Position numbers and translations under genes: made by a program
The notes under the pieces: model-generated
What the model was told of the DNA's origin: nothing
Seen by the model: the letters and a program-made list of their open reading frames with translations, nothing else
Databases searched by the model: none
Shown: in pieces, positions 9,208 through 18,062 of the stretch
Layout of the letters: every line of letters begins with the position of its first letter
Position numbering within the stretch: position 1 is the stretch's first letter
DNA from: G965222505 sp965222505
GTDB taxonomy: Bacteria; Bacteroidota; Rhodothermia; Rhodothermales; DATKEJ01
Direction: 5' to 3'
Length of the DNA stretch: 64,000 bases
Assembly (NCBI GenBank): GCA_965222505.1
Contig: OZ244956.1
Span: 3,782,001 to 3,846,000 of the forward strand

Positions 9208-11330
9208 TATGGATATTTTTGGGCATTTTCCTGGCGGCCTGCTCGGCCCCGGATGCTGAACCTGCGCCGGAAGCGCTGGCCTTCCAAAATGCCAACACGG
9301 AGGTGGCCTTCGTCGGTGATGCCGAGTGTGCCACCTGCCACGAAGAACGCTACCAGCGTTATCAAGACCACGGCATGGCCCGGTCCATGTACCGGCTCAC
9401 CCCGGACAACACCGTAGAAGACTTTTCCGGCGTGGTGGTCCCCCATCCTTCTGACGGTTTTTATTACCGGGTTTATCGGGAGGGGGATCGCTTTTTTCAG
9501 GAGGAATACCGGTTGGATGCTGCCGGCCGCAAAACCCATCAACTGGTGCGGGAAATGAAATGGGTGATCGGGAGTGGATCGGCGGCGCGGACGTATTTCA
9601 CCGAAACCAACCAACGGTTTTACGAACTGCCCCTGACGTGGTACACGCAGACCGAAACCTGGGCCTTTAGTCCTGGCTATGACGTACGCAATGGTCGGTT
9701 CGACCGAACCATCCCCGACCGTTGTATGGCCTGCCACAACAGCTACCCGCAAACCGTCGCGTTTGTTGAAGGCAAATACGACGTTGTACCCGACGGCATT
9801 GGTTGTGAACGATGCCACGGGCCGGGTGATCTTCACGTCGAAGAACGCCTCGCCAACCCGGATCTGGCGGAGGGAGAAATAGACCTGACCATCGTCAATC
9901 CAGCGCACTTGCCTCTGGACCTCCGGCTGGATGTCTGTCAGCAGTGCCACCTGAACGGAGAGGTCTCCATCTTGCGCGAAGGGCGTACCCCGTTTGATTT
10001 CCGGCCTTCGCAACCGCTGGTTGCCCATGTGGCCCTCTTCGCTGAAGATCACCCGAAGGAAACCGGAGCCATCAACGTGATCTCCCACGCTGACCGGATG
10101 AAGCAGAGCGCCTGTTTTATCGAAACGCGGTCCACTCCTGCCCCGATGGATTGCGTCACGTGTCATGATCCGCACGAGGGCTTTCGGACGGCTGGGCCGG
10201 CGTATTTCAACAGCACTTGCATGGGGTGTCATACCTCGGAGGCGTTGCAGGTTACCCTTCCGGCTTCGGCCCGGCAAACCCATACCGCCGAGGCCAATTG
10301 TATCATGTGTCACATGCCAAAGGTGGCCACGAATGATGCCCCTCATGCCTCCTTTACCGATCACAAGGTGCGGGTGGTGGAAACAGGAACAGGGCAAGCG
10401 TCACCCCCCGTCCAATCCGGATTGCTCAAGGCCTATTTCCCCGTGGATGAAGGCACGGAAGGGGATGTGTATCGGGCCATGGCCGAGGCGGTGCGTGCCA
10501 CCCGCAAGGCAGATACGTTGGCCTTGGGCCGGAGTGTGAGGTTGTTGCGCGAAGCAGTTGCTAAACGGCCAACCTTCGGGGAAGCTCAGTACCTTTTGGG
10601 TTTTGCATTGTATAACCTGGGGCGCTTTACCGAAGCCATTCCTGTGCTGGAAACGGCCGTCAAGCTGGATCCTGATGTGCCGGAGCGTTTGAACACCCTG
10701 GCCCAGGCGTATGAGCAGGACCAGCGGGGGCCGGAAGTCATCGGTAACCTGTATCAACGTGCACTGGCCATTCAGCCGTCGTTGGGTAAGGTACGGGTGA
10801 ACTATGGTCGGTTTTTGGAAACACAGGATCGGCTGGATGAGGCCATTGTACAGTACCGCCAGGCCGCAGAGGAAAGTCCCTGGTTGCCCGAGGCACATTA
10901 CAACCTCGGCACGGCCTATATCAGAAAACAACAGCCCTCGCCAGCGGAGGATGCACTGGAAACCGCCATTGAACTCAAGCCGAATTACACCCAGGCCCGA
11001 AGCAACCTCGGGATATTATATGCCAGTCAGGGCAAGCTGGTGCAGGCCGAGGCCCAATTCAAAACAGCCGTGGATACATCCCCCAACGATCCTGTTGCCC
11101 TGAGCAACCTCGGCACGCTCTACCTGAACCAGAACAAGCTATCCGCCGCAGTTGACCTCTTGGAACGTTCGGTGGCCGCAGACGAGCGGCACCTGGACGG
11201 TTTGGTAAACCTGGCCCTGGCCTACGTGCAAACCGGCAACGATGCCGGCGCCCGCCGGTATGCAGCGCAAGCCTTGCAGGTGCGGCCCGGTGATGCCCGC
11301 GCCCAACAGATTTTGGATGCCGTGCGATAG
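9162..11330 (+). CDS. Lipoprotein multiheme c-type cytochrome fused to TPR repeats
   Basis: 722 residues. An N-terminal hydrophobic segment ends in the lipobox LAAC (Cys27), so the protein is probably membrane-anchored outside the cytoplasm. Seven CxxCH heme-attachment motifs lie near residues 56, 188, 216, 259, 331, 353 and 380. The C-terminal part (~445-722) is a run of about seven TPR units (e.g. AQYLLGFALYNLGRFTEAIPVLETA, PEAHYNLGTAYI). The cytochrome half resembles c554-like multiheme proteins; it is likely an extracytoplasmic electron carrier or reductase with a protein-docking tail. Start uncertain: ATG 9162 or 9168 keep a basic n-region, whereas ATG 9198 lies inside a palindromic repeat and leaves no positive charge. 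No heme maturation or respiratory genes are adjacent. Confidence 0.85.
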   Translation: MVMFRVELGTRCMASLWIFLGIFLAACSAPDAEPAPEALAFQNANTEVAFVGDAECATCHEERYQRYQDHGMARSMYRLTPDNTVEDFSGVVVPHPSDGFYYRVYREGDRFFQEEYRLDAAGRKTHQLVREMKWVIGSGSAARTYFTETNQRFYELPLTWYTQTETWAFSPGYDVRNGRFDRTIPDRCMACHNSYPQTVAFVEGKYDVVPDGIGCERCHGPGDLHVEERLANPDLAEGEIDLTIVNPAHLPLDLRLDVCQQCHLNGEVSILREGRTPFDFRPSQPLVAHVALFAEDHPKETGAINVISHADRMKQSACFIETRSTPAPMDCVTCHDPHEGFRTAGPAYFNSTCMGCHTSEALQVTLPASARQTHTAEANCIMCHMPKVATNDAPHASFTDHKVRVVETGTGQASPPVQSGLLKAYFPVDEGTEGDVYRAMAEAVRATRKADTLALGRSVRLLREAVAKRPTFGEAQYLLGFALYNLGRFTEAIPVLETAVKLDPDVPERLNTLAQAYEQDQRGPEVIGNLYQRALAIQPSLGKVRVNYGRFLETQDRLDEAIVQYRQAAEESPWLPEAHYNLGTAYIRKQQPSPAEDALETAIELKPNYTQARSNLGILYASQGKLVQAEAQFKTAVDTSPNDPVALSNLGTLYLNQNKLSAAVDLLERSVAADERHLDGLVNLALAYVQTGNDAGARRYAAQALQVRPGDARAQQILDAVR

Positions 11331-11354
11331 GGGGAATACGATACGCTTGTTTGT

Positions 11355-11488
11355 GTCATGGCGAGGCGTCTGACCCTGGTCAGGCAACGTGGCCATCCCA
11401 TTCCGGGCACTGAACCTATTTTTTACCAAGTACCAGCGCTGAAAATGGGATCACCACGTCAGGGCTACAAGCCCTTCCTCGTGATGAC
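11355..11488. repeat. Composite palindromic intergenic element (GTCATnnCGAGG family)
   Basis: The left arm starts GTCATGGCGAGG and ends CAACGTGGCCATCCCATT. The right arm, read on the other strand, starts GTCATCACGAGG and ends ACGTGGTGATCCCATTTT. Each arm contains its own small hairpin (CTGACC/GGTCAG on the left, AGGGCT/AGCCCT on the right). The arms flank a ~35-bp core. The design matches the widespread non-coding dispersed repeats that begin GTCATTGCGAGG in many bacterial genomes. It sits between two converging genes. Confidence 0.75.
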
Positions 11489-11505
11489 AAGATGCAGGGG
11501 GCGTT

Positions 11506-12477
11506 TTACTGTAAAACGGCTTCGTCTTGCAGGACATGATGCATGATCAGGTCAGCGTGGATGCGGCTGTTTTCGATGAACCACACGCTGGTTTTCATGC
11601 CCCCGCAGACGACCCCGGCCAGGTACATGCCGGGTCGGTTGGTTTCCATGGAGTCGGGGTTGTGGACCGGGGTGCGGAAGGCATCATCCTGGAGGGCAAT
11701 GCCAAGGGTTTGGAGAAAAGAGAAATCCGGTTGATACCCCGTCATGGCCAGTACCCAATCGTTTCCCAGGGACCGTGGGCCGTTCGGGGTTTGTAGATGG
11801 ATCGCATCCTCCGTAATGGCTTCGACCGTGGTGTTGTAGAGGACCTTGATGCTGCCCTCTTGGATGCGGTTCAGGAGGTCCGGTCGAATCCAGTATTTGA
11901 CCTTGGGCGAGACTTCCGATCCCCGGATAATCAGGATGACTTCGGCTCCATGCCGGTAGCAATCCAGCGCCGCCTTGGCCGCCGAGTTTTTGGCCCCGAT
12001 GACCGCTACGCGCTGTGCCGTGTAGGGATAGGGTTCCCGGTAGTAGTGGGTCACTTTGAGGAGGTCTTCGCCCGGCACATTCATGCGGATGGGCACGTCG
12101 AAAAAGCCAGTCGCCACGATGATCTTCCGGGCCGGGTAGGTAGCTTTGGTGGTGGCCACGCTGAAATTTCCGTCGCTGCCGTCAACGCGAACCACAGGTT
12201 CATAGAGCCGGATGTTCAGGTTCTCGGTAAGGGCCGTGTGCCGGTAGTATTCCAGAGCCTCGGCGCGGACAGGCTTGTAGTTCCGTGTGGTAAAGGGAAT
12301 GCCGCCGATTTCGAGGAGCTCGGGCGTGGAAAAAAATTCGAGGTCGGTGGGGTAGCCGACGAAGGAGTTGACCAGCGCCCCTTTTTCAATAATCAGGGCG
12401 TTGAGACCGGCGCGGCGCGCCGCGATGCCACAGGCCAAACCAATAGGGCCGGCACCAATGATGATAACGTCGTGCAT
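11506..12477 (-). CDS. ypdA: YpdA-like FAD/NAD(P)-dependent disulfide reductase
   Basis: 323 residues from ATG 12477; longer in-frame starts would precede the nucleotide-binding motif by an untypical extension. It opens MHDVIIIGAGPIGLACGIAARRAG, the FAD-binding GxGxxG Rossmann motif. A second Rossmann motif, VAVIGAKNSAAKAALDCYRHGAEV, binds NAD(P)H, and the last third holds the ATG-like motif VLAMTGYQPD and a C-terminal GMYLAGVVCGG segment. There is no CxxC pair as in thioredoxin reductase. This pattern matches YpdA/Bdr, which reduces bacillithiol disulfide in the cytoplasm. Whether this organism makes bacillithiol cannot be judged from the window. Confidence 0.8.
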   Translation of the reverse strand: MHDVIIIGAGPIGLACGIAARRAGLNALIIEKGALVNSFVGYPTDLEFFSTPELLEIGGIPFTTRNYKPVRAEALEYYRHTALTENLNIRLYEPVVRVDGSDGNFSVATTKATYPARKIIVATGFFDVPIRMNVPGEDLLKVTHYYREPYPYTAQRVAVIGAKNSAAKAALDCYRHGAEVILIIRGSEVSPKVKYWIRPDLLNRIQEGSIKVLYNTTVEAITEDAIHLQTPNGPRSLGNDWVLAMTGYQPDFSFLQTLGIALQDDAFRTPVHNPDSMETNRPGMYLAGVVCGGMKTSVWFIENSRIHADLIMHHVLQDEAVLQ

Positions 12478-12620
12478 GAGAACAAGGCAGATGGATGCAG
12501 GGCGTACAGGCGCCCTAAGAGCCCTGTTCAACGAGGGAGTTGGAAAGCCGGTTTCGTGAGTATTACGTGTTGAACACCCTGAAGAAGCATGTGCTAAGGC
12601 AGCACCGGCGAAACGGGGAT

Positions 12621-12806
12621 TTACCTTCGGCGCAGGAGTTCGATGAAGCGAAGGACAATCGCGATGATCAACAGGATCATCAGGATTTTGAAACCGATAG
12701 ACAGGAGCGCGGCCCCGATCTTCAGAATGAAGCCGAGCAGGGAGAAAGCTACCATCAGCACGATGGCGATGACAATGAGCCGCAGTATTTGGTCAATCTT
12801 GAACAT
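12621..12806 (-). CDS. Small two-helix membrane protein
   Basis: 61 residues made of two hydrophobic helices (~8-27 and ~30-52) and a basic C-terminus RFIELLRRR, which predicts an inner-membrane hairpin with both ends in the cytoplasm. The family is not recognised. It lies in the same orientation between the kelch lipoprotein (ends 12830, 23 bp away) and ypdA, so may be co-transcribed with them. No strong RBS is visible. Real-gene status rests on the coherent membrane topology and on the tight spacing. Confidence 0.6.
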   Translation of the reverse strand: MFKIDQILRLIVIAIVLMVAFSLLGFILKIGAALLSIGFKILMILLIIAIVLRFIELLRRR

Positions 12807-12829
12807 GATTTGTATGCTGAATGCGAATG

Positions 12830-14221
12830 CTATCGCATGGGCCCTTCCGTATTGGGTACTGCTTCAAACCACTCCGCTGATCGGAGTGCGCGGCCGTTGG
12901 GACTGAAGCCGCCTACTAAAAGTATTCGGCGGTCATCCCAATTTGTTGCAGTATGGCTCCATCTTTTTTCCAACATGGCACGCTGTTCGGGCAAAAGGAA
13001 AAACCGGTTAAGCGGTGCAAGGTACAGTTCCGTGCTCTCCAGCGCAGTACCCTGGGTAAATTGTCGCCCGCCGAAGGCCATGACGGCACTGGGATTGGTC
13101 ACCCGCCCGGCGGCATGGTCGGTGCGGGGTTCGATGAAATGGGCGACAGGAGTTTGGAAAAGGCCCTGGGCTGCAGAGAAGTCCAGTTCAAAAAAAACAC
13201 TCTGGAATTGGTCTACCCCGGCAAAATCCGTTCCGGCCACCAGGAACCGGGCATCGCCATTGGGTTCGATGCCTTCCAGGAGGGTTTGGCTGTGTCCGGA
13301 GACGGTTTCCAGAAAAATGCCGAAGGTCGGGCCGCCCGCGATGAGGGAGTCGTTGCGGAAGCGAAACACGCGCATGTCCCGCCGGATGCCCAACCGGGGT
13401 TCGGGCCGGTAGCGAATGTCCCCGATGCCACCATAGAGGTATAAAATGGCTGTGGTGCCGTCGGCATCCTGGTGGGGAAACAGCATGGCCGTGTGTTGGG
13501 CACGCCGGACGGGGTCGCCGTCGAACGGGATGAGGGTGCTGGTGAGGGTAATCGGATCGACCATTTCAACGTCTTCGACAAGGTGTGTTATATCCAGTCC
13601 ACCGAGGTCAGGGGCGGCATGAACACGGGTACCTCCAACAATCAGGACGCGCCCGTCGGGCAACAACGAGGCCGTGTGGCCGGTGCGGGCCCGGTTGAGG
13701 GTCTGGTCGATTGTGGAGATGGTGGGGTCCACCCGTGAAACCAGGAAGAGGTCAGGGCTGGCAGGTACATCCTGGGCGGCGCTTCCGCCGGTGATGAGGA
13801 TGCGCCGGTCTTGCAGCAGGGTTGCCGTGTGGCCGCCTCGGGCTTCCGGTAAGGCGAGGGCAGAGGAAGAAAACTGATAGGGGAAATAAACCAGATCCAG
13901 CGTGTCCACCTGCGTCACGTCGTCCACATCCGTTGCAGTCAAGGGAAGCCGGTTCAAGCCTTCGGCCAGGATAAGCGTGGCGGTCCACTGGGCATTTTCC
14001 GAATCGAACGCCATGGGCAACCCGCGTAACGCAACCTCCTGTATGGCCCGGAAGGACGTTGCCCGCAGGGCCACGGTTACCTTAGGGTCGGTCAGGACTT
14101 CATTCGGGTCCGGGGAGAGGAGTTCGATGGTGGGTGGGGAGGGGTCGATTAACGGACGCTCACAACCCCAAAGGACCAACAGACCCAGGGTGAAGGCAAG
14201 AGCAATAATGGGATTACGCAT
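12830..14221 (-). CDS. Kelch-repeat lipoprotein
   Basis: 463 residues with a lipoprotein signal (LGLLVLWGC, Cys19). After a short proline-rich Ig-like region (~25-105) come kelch-type beta-propeller blades with the pattern RGGHTATLLQDRRILITGG, RTGHTASLLPDGRVLIVGG, RAQHTAMLFPHQ..LYLYGG, RTDHAAGRV..VMAFGG and RWSHTATNWDDRRILLVGG. It probably acts as an exported binding scaffold anchored in a membrane; ligand unknown. Its ATG overlaps the truA stop in ATGCGTAA (8 bp), so it is translationally coupled to a tRNA-modification gene, an odd pairing that probably reflects only operon packing. Confidence 0.82.
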   Translation of the reverse strand: MRNPIIALAFTLGLLVLWGCERPLIDPSPPTIELLSPDPNEVLTDPKVTVALRATSFRAIQEVALRGLPMAFDSENAQWTATLILAEGLNRLPLTATDVDDVTQVDTLDLVYFPYQFSSSALALPEARGGHTATLLQDRRILITGGSAAQDVPASPDLFLVSRVDPTISTIDQTLNRARTGHTASLLPDGRVLIVGGTRVHAAPDLGGLDITHLVEDVEMVDPITLTSTLIPFDGDPVRRAQHTAMLFPHQDADGTTAILYLYGGIGDIRYRPEPRLGIRRDMRVFRFRNDSLIAGGPTFGIFLETVSGHSQTLLEGIEPNGDARFLVAGTDFAGVDQFQSVFFELDFSAAQGLFQTPVAHFIEPRTDHAAGRVTNPSAVMAFGGRQFTQGTALESTELYLAPLNRFFLLPEQRAMLEKRWSHTATNWDDRRILLVGGFSPNGRALRSAEWFEAVPNTEGPMR

Positions 14222-14951
14222 AACTCACCTGTTCTAAAACCAACCCCCTGGCCGGTGCAGCCGGACCGGCTTCACGCCGGTCCTGGGAGGCCAGGATTCG
14301 GGGAAGGTCGTCGGGGGTGCGTTGCCCCCGACCAATCTGCATCAGGGTTCCTACTATGGCGCGAACCATACCGTGTAGGTAACGATCGGCCACAATTTCG
14401 AAGTGCCAGTCTCCCATTCGGTGTTCAGCGATCCAGCACGCGCGTTCTAAACGACACACCCGGTTTTCGGTTTCGGATTGGGTCCGGCAGAATGCGCCAA
14501 AGTGATGGGTGCCCAGCAGGGCTTGTGCCGCCACGTTCATCTGTTCAAAATCCGGGACTGGCTGGAGGTACCAACGAAACGTCCGTTCCAGGGCACACGG
14601 TTGCGTGGTCACGTAATAGTGGTACCGGCGTGCCCGCGCATCGTACCGCGCATGAAACCCTTCCCCGGCACGGGTTACATCTTGAACTGCGATCGTGTTC
14701 GGAAGTAGTCCATTGAGCGAAGCCCGAAGCCGGTAGGTATCCACCGGGGCATCGGTTTTGAAATGGGCAACTTGTCCGCGGGCGTGTACCCCGGCATCGG
14801 TCCGGCCGGAGCCAACAACCGCCGTGGGGGTTCGTAACACAATGGCCAGCGCGTCTTCCAGTGCTTGCTGCACCGTGGGCTGATCCGGTTGTATCTGCCA
14901 GCCGTGGAAATCGGTGCCGTCGTATTCAAGGGTCAAACGGTACGTGGGCAA
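14214..14951 (-). CDS. truA: tRNA pseudouridine(38-40) synthase TruA
   Basis: 245 residues, the usual TruA length. The N-terminus YRLTLEYDGTDFHGWQIQP and the catalytic motif GSGRTDAGVHARGQ (nucleophile Asp52) are diagnostic. A second family motif, FHARYDARARRYHYYV, follows, and ADRYLHGMVRAIVGTLMQIG lies near the C-terminus. The enzyme isomerises uridines 38-40 in the tRNA anticodon arm. It is first in an operon with the kelch lipoprotein. Confidence 0.95.
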   Translation of the reverse strand: MPTYRLTLEYDGTDFHGWQIQPDQPTVQQALEDALAIVLRTPTAVVGSGRTDAGVHARGQVAHFKTDAPVDTYRLRASLNGLLPNTIAVQDVTRAGEGFHARYDARARRYHYYVTTQPCALERTFRWYLQPVPDFEQMNVAAQALLGTHHFGAFCRTQSETENRVCRLERACWIAEHRMGDWHFEIVADRYLHGMVRAIVGTLMQIGRGQRTPDDLPRILASQDRREAGPAAPARGLVLEQVSYA

Positions 14952-15156
14952 GGACGTTGGGGGTTAAGCGCATTCAACGGACAACAGGAATATAGTGGAG
15001 CGTGGATCGTTATTTGCATATTTAGGAGGGAGTTCCTATCAACTATCAACTATCAACGCTCTGTCTTGTTACCTATCCCCTTTGAAATACACAAGTTTCA
15101 ACACTGGATTTCAAATGTGATAGGTAGCCGGACGCTTCATTATCAACTAAACCATT
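14952..15156. other. Divergent truA/aroK promoter region with heptad repeat
   Basis: 205 bp between divergent genes. It carries three perfect tandem copies of CTATCAA (15036-15056). No inverted partner arm is clear. Promoters for both genes should lie here, but none is called. Confidence 0.5.
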
Positions 15157-15726
15157 ATGGAATTTCCGACCCGGATTTTTTTAACCGGTTTTATGGGGAG
15201 TGGTAAAAGTACCATCGGTCCCATTTTGGCCAACGTGCTGGGGTATGGGTTTATCGACCTGGATGAAGCGATTGAGGCCCGGATCGGCACGTCGATCAAG
15301 GTTTATTTTGCGACGCTTGGGGAAGAAGCATTCCGTCGAATGGAAGCGGAGGTGTTGATGGAGGTCACGCGTGGACAAGAACTGGTGATCTCGCTGGGTG
15401 GGGGGGCACTCAAGTCCAAAGTTAACCTGGAACGGATTCGGAGCCGAGGCTTACTCGTCTATTTACGGCTCACGGCAGAAGCCCTCTTGCCTCGCCTGAT
15501 GCGCAGCCGAAAGCGCCCGCTGTTACTGGATAACGAGGGCAATGTGCGCGCACCAGAGGATTTACTACGGCACATCCAGACCCTCCTTGATGCGCGCGAA
15601 CCCGCCTACCTGCAAGCCGACGTGGTGGTTAATTTACAGAACCATCGGGTGGGCACCGCAGTTGATACCGTCGTTACAGCCATCCGCCGGTGGATACGGG
15701 GTATGGGGGTTGCACAACGTGTGTAA
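15157..15726 (+). CDS. aroK: Shikimate kinase
   Basis: 189 residues. The Walker A P-loop GFMGSGKST (residues 11-19), the shikimate-binding D-E/D pair in FIDLDEAIEAR, the Walker B-like region VISLGGGAL and the lid arginines in RSRKRPLL are all in place. It phosphorylates shikimate at O3 using ATP, the fifth step of chorismate synthesis, in the cytoplasm. It stands alone: no other aro genes lie nearby. It converges with rnhB, whose stop codon is 8 bp away. Confidence 0.93.
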   Translation: MEFPTRIFLTGFMGSGKSTIGPILANVLGYGFIDLDEAIEARIGTSIKVYFATLGEEAFRRMEAEVLMEVTRGQELVISLGGGALKSKVNLERIRSRGLLVYLRLTAEALLPRLMRSRKRPLLLDNEGNVRAPEDLLRHIQTLLDAREPAYLQADVVVNLQNHRVGTAVDTVVTAIRRWIRGMGVAQRV

Positions 15727-15734
15727 GGGGTGGA

Positions 15735-16358
15735 TTACGATAACCGGAAGGAACAGCGGTGATGAGGGCTGGGGCCGTGGGTTTTCAGGGCGGCATAATG
15801 TGCGGCGGTAGGGTAACCCTTGTGCTGCGCCCAGCCGTACATGGGATACTCGGCATCGAGTTGCACCATCAGGGCATCCCGGGTTTCTTTTGCCAGAATC
15901 GAAGCGGCTGCAATGCTATGGCTGCGTCGGTCCCCCTTGATGAGGGTACGATGTGGCACCATGCACCCCGGAAAGGCCCGGTTGCCGTCGATCAATACGA
16001 AATCGGCCGGGGGGGTCAGGTTTTCGACCGCACGGCGCATGGCTTCCATGGCAGCCCACAGGATGTTGAGGTCATCAATCTCGGCTGGTGAACAATGTCC
16101 GATGCCGATGGCCAAGGCGTGGCGCTCGATGGCTTCGCGTATCTGTGCCCGCCCGGTGGGAGAGAGCGTCTTGCTGTCTTGCACACCCGGCAACAGCAGG
16201 TCTTGCGGAAGGATGATGGCGGCGGCCACTACCGGCCCGGCCAGGCATCCCCGCCCGGCTTCGTCCACGCCCGCTACGTATTGGTACCCCTGTAGCCACT
16301 GCCGCCGTTCGGCATCAAGGGTGGGGTGAAGCGGGGTGGGTGGGAAAAGTTCGGGCAT
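15735..16358 (-). CDS. rnhB: Ribonuclease HII
   Basis: 207 residues from ATG 16358 (MPELFPP); longer in-frame starts up to 16451 are possible but give an atypical N-extension. GVDEAGRGCLAGPVVAAAI contains the catalytic DE pair and the GRG motif, DFVLIDGNRAFPG has the third acidic residue, and RSHSIAAASILAKETRD contains the conserved SIAAASI-K segment. The C-terminal GWAQHKGYPTAAHYAAL is typical. It cleaves RNA in RNA-DNA hybrids and removes misincorporated ribonucleotides. Confidence 0.94.
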   Translation of the reverse strand: MPELFPPTPLHPTLDAERRQWLQGYQYVAGVDEAGRGCLAGPVVAAAIILPQDLLLPGVQDSKTLSPTGRAQIREAIERHALAIGIGHCSPAEIDDLNILWAAMEAMRRAVENLTPPADFVLIDGNRAFPGCMVPHRTLIKGDRRSHSIAAASILAKETRDALMVQLDAEYPMYGWAQHKGYPTAAHYAALKTHGPSPHHRCSFRLS

Positions 16359-16515
16359 CGGGTTTATTTGCACATGATTCAAGCCAGGCACTTGGAAAAA
16401 AGGTACAAAACCGGCAACTTCTAACCGTATGGCTTCCTCAACCTTCGCCACATTTTTTTCACCAGGTTGTGGATGAAGCCCGAGGCGACGGATTCGATCG
16501 TTTTATACTCAAATT

Positions 16516-17913
16516 ATGCTATTTGTCCCGCTTGGTGACACCGATGATATCGGCGCGAGTTGTCATTACCTCAAAGTCGGGGATACCGGCATCGTCCTGG
16601 ACGTAGGTTTGCATCCCGAGGCGGATGGCCCGGCCGGGCTCCCCCAGTTCGATCTGTTGCAAAACAGGCCGGACTGGCACGTGGACCATGCCCTCATCAC
16701 GCATGCCCATCACGACCATATGGGGTCACTTCCGGTATTCATGCAACGTATGCCGCATGCGCAAATCCATATGACCCGGCCCACGCAGTTTTTGCTGGAC
16801 ATGTTGTTGCCTGCCTCGGCCCGTCTCCAAAAGCGCAAGATGCTGGAAGGCAGCAGCCTGCACGCGCCCCTGTTCACGAAAGAACAGGCCGAGGCCCTGA
16901 GTTTTATCTACCAAGCCTGGGATCTCGACACGCCCTTTGAACTGCCCGGCCGCAACGGCCACCTACCCGTAGAAGCCACCTTTTACCATGCCGGTCACGT
17001 GCTCGGAGCCGCCGGTGTGCTGCTGAAATTTCAGGAGAACGGCAAGGAACGCACCTGCTTTTACACCAGTGATACCAACCTGCGCCCCCAGACCATCCAT
17101 CCGGGCGGACAGTACCCCGAAGGTCCCGTGGATGTGCTATTGCTCGAATCGACCCTCGGGGCCGATCCCGATGCCGAGTTGATCTCCCGCCGTACCCAGG
17201 AAAAGGCCCTCGGGGAAGCCATTGAGCGGGTGCTGGCCCGCGGCGGCAGTGTACTCTTGCCCGTGTTTGCGCTGGGCCGTGCCCAGGAGATCGTCGCCCT
17301 CATCGACCGGTTCAAACAGAACGGCGTCATTCCGGAAGATACGCCGGTTTATACCACCGGCTCTATGCGCGGCATTGCCGATGTCTATGACCGCACCCGC
17401 CACCTCTCGCCCCGGATCGATCCGAAATTTGAGGTCTATGGCGTGAGCCAGAAACGGTTGCCCCGTAACCAAGCCCGCATCGGCGAGGTCCTGGAAACCT
17501 CGGCCATTCATGTGGCCGCCAGCGGGATGATGTTCGAACGCACCCTGTCCAACCGGATGGCCCACCGCATCATCGAAGATCCGAAGCACGGCGTGTTTTT
17601 TGTGGGCTTTATGAAAGAGGACTCCCCCGGTTACCGCCTCCTGGAGGCCCGCCAAAAAGGTGAAGGGACTGAAGTGACGCTGGCCCCCATGTATGGTCCG
17701 CAACAGGTACGATGTGACGTGGATCGTTTCCGGCTCAGCGGCCACAGCCACCGCCGCGACCTGATCCAACTTGTCGAACTCATGAAACCCCGCAAGATCG
17801 CGCTCATCCACGGCGAACCACCCGCCCGTGAGTGGATGGCGGACAACATTCGCTTCTTCTACCCAGACATCGAGATTATACAACCTGAGCAGGGGCAGGC
17901 GGTGGAATTGTGA
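16516..17913 (+). CDS. MBL-fold/beta-CASP RNA-processing exonuclease-like protein
   Basis: 465 residues. The metallo-beta-lactamase core carries the zinc motif HAHHDH (residues 63-68), a later His in HAGHVLGAAG and an Asp in YTSDTN. The beta-CASP domain includes GGSVLLPVFALGRAQE, VAASGMMFE and the terminal LSGHSHRRDL..LIHGE elements. This is the CPSF-73/YSH1-like class, acting on RNA in the cytoplasm; many Bacteroidota carry it in addition to RNase J. It is divergent from rnhB (157 bp gap). Exact substrate cannot be assigned. Confidence 0.85.
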   Translation: MLFVPLGDTDDIGASCHYLKVGDTGIVLDVGLHPEADGPAGLPQFDLLQNRPDWHVDHALITHAHHDHMGSLPVFMQRMPHAQIHMTRPTQFLLDMLLPASARLQKRKMLEGSSLHAPLFTKEQAEALSFIYQAWDLDTPFELPGRNGHLPVEATFYHAGHVLGAAGVLLKFQENGKERTCFYTSDTNLRPQTIHPGGQYPEGPVDVLLLESTLGADPDAELISRRTQEKALGEAIERVLARGGSVLLPVFALGRAQEIVALIDRFKQNGVIPEDTPVYTTGSMRGIADVYDRTRHLSPRIDPKFEVYGVSQKRLPRNQARIGEVLETSAIHVAASGMMFERTLSNRMAHRIIEDPKHGVFFVGFMKEDSPGYRLLEARQKGEGTEVTLAPMYGPQQVRCDVDRFRLSGHSHRRDLIQLVELMKPRKIALIHGEPPAREWMADNIRFFYPDIEIIQPEQGQAVEL

Positions 17914-17915
17914 GA

Positions 17916-18046
17916 GACGTTCTACGTTCTGGGTTCTACGTTTCTCATGTACTGCTGCTGAGCGTTGATTCCTGGCGCAGTCGAGGTTGACACCCAGGGC
18001 CCACGACACCGGAACCCAAGGAACGTAGAACGTTGCACGTAGAACA
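17916..18046. repeat. Heptad foldback repeat, ACGTTCT family, copy 1
   Basis: The left arm has tandem units ACGTTCT ACGTTCT GGGTTCT ACGTTTC and the right arm the inverse (GAACCCAAGGAACGTAGAACG, then CACGTAGAAC). The core between them includes GCGTTGATTCCTGG (17962-17975), shared with copy 2 at 22740-22753. It lies between converging genes. Confidence 0.75.
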
Positions 18047-18062
18047 CCGCACGCAGTGCGGC

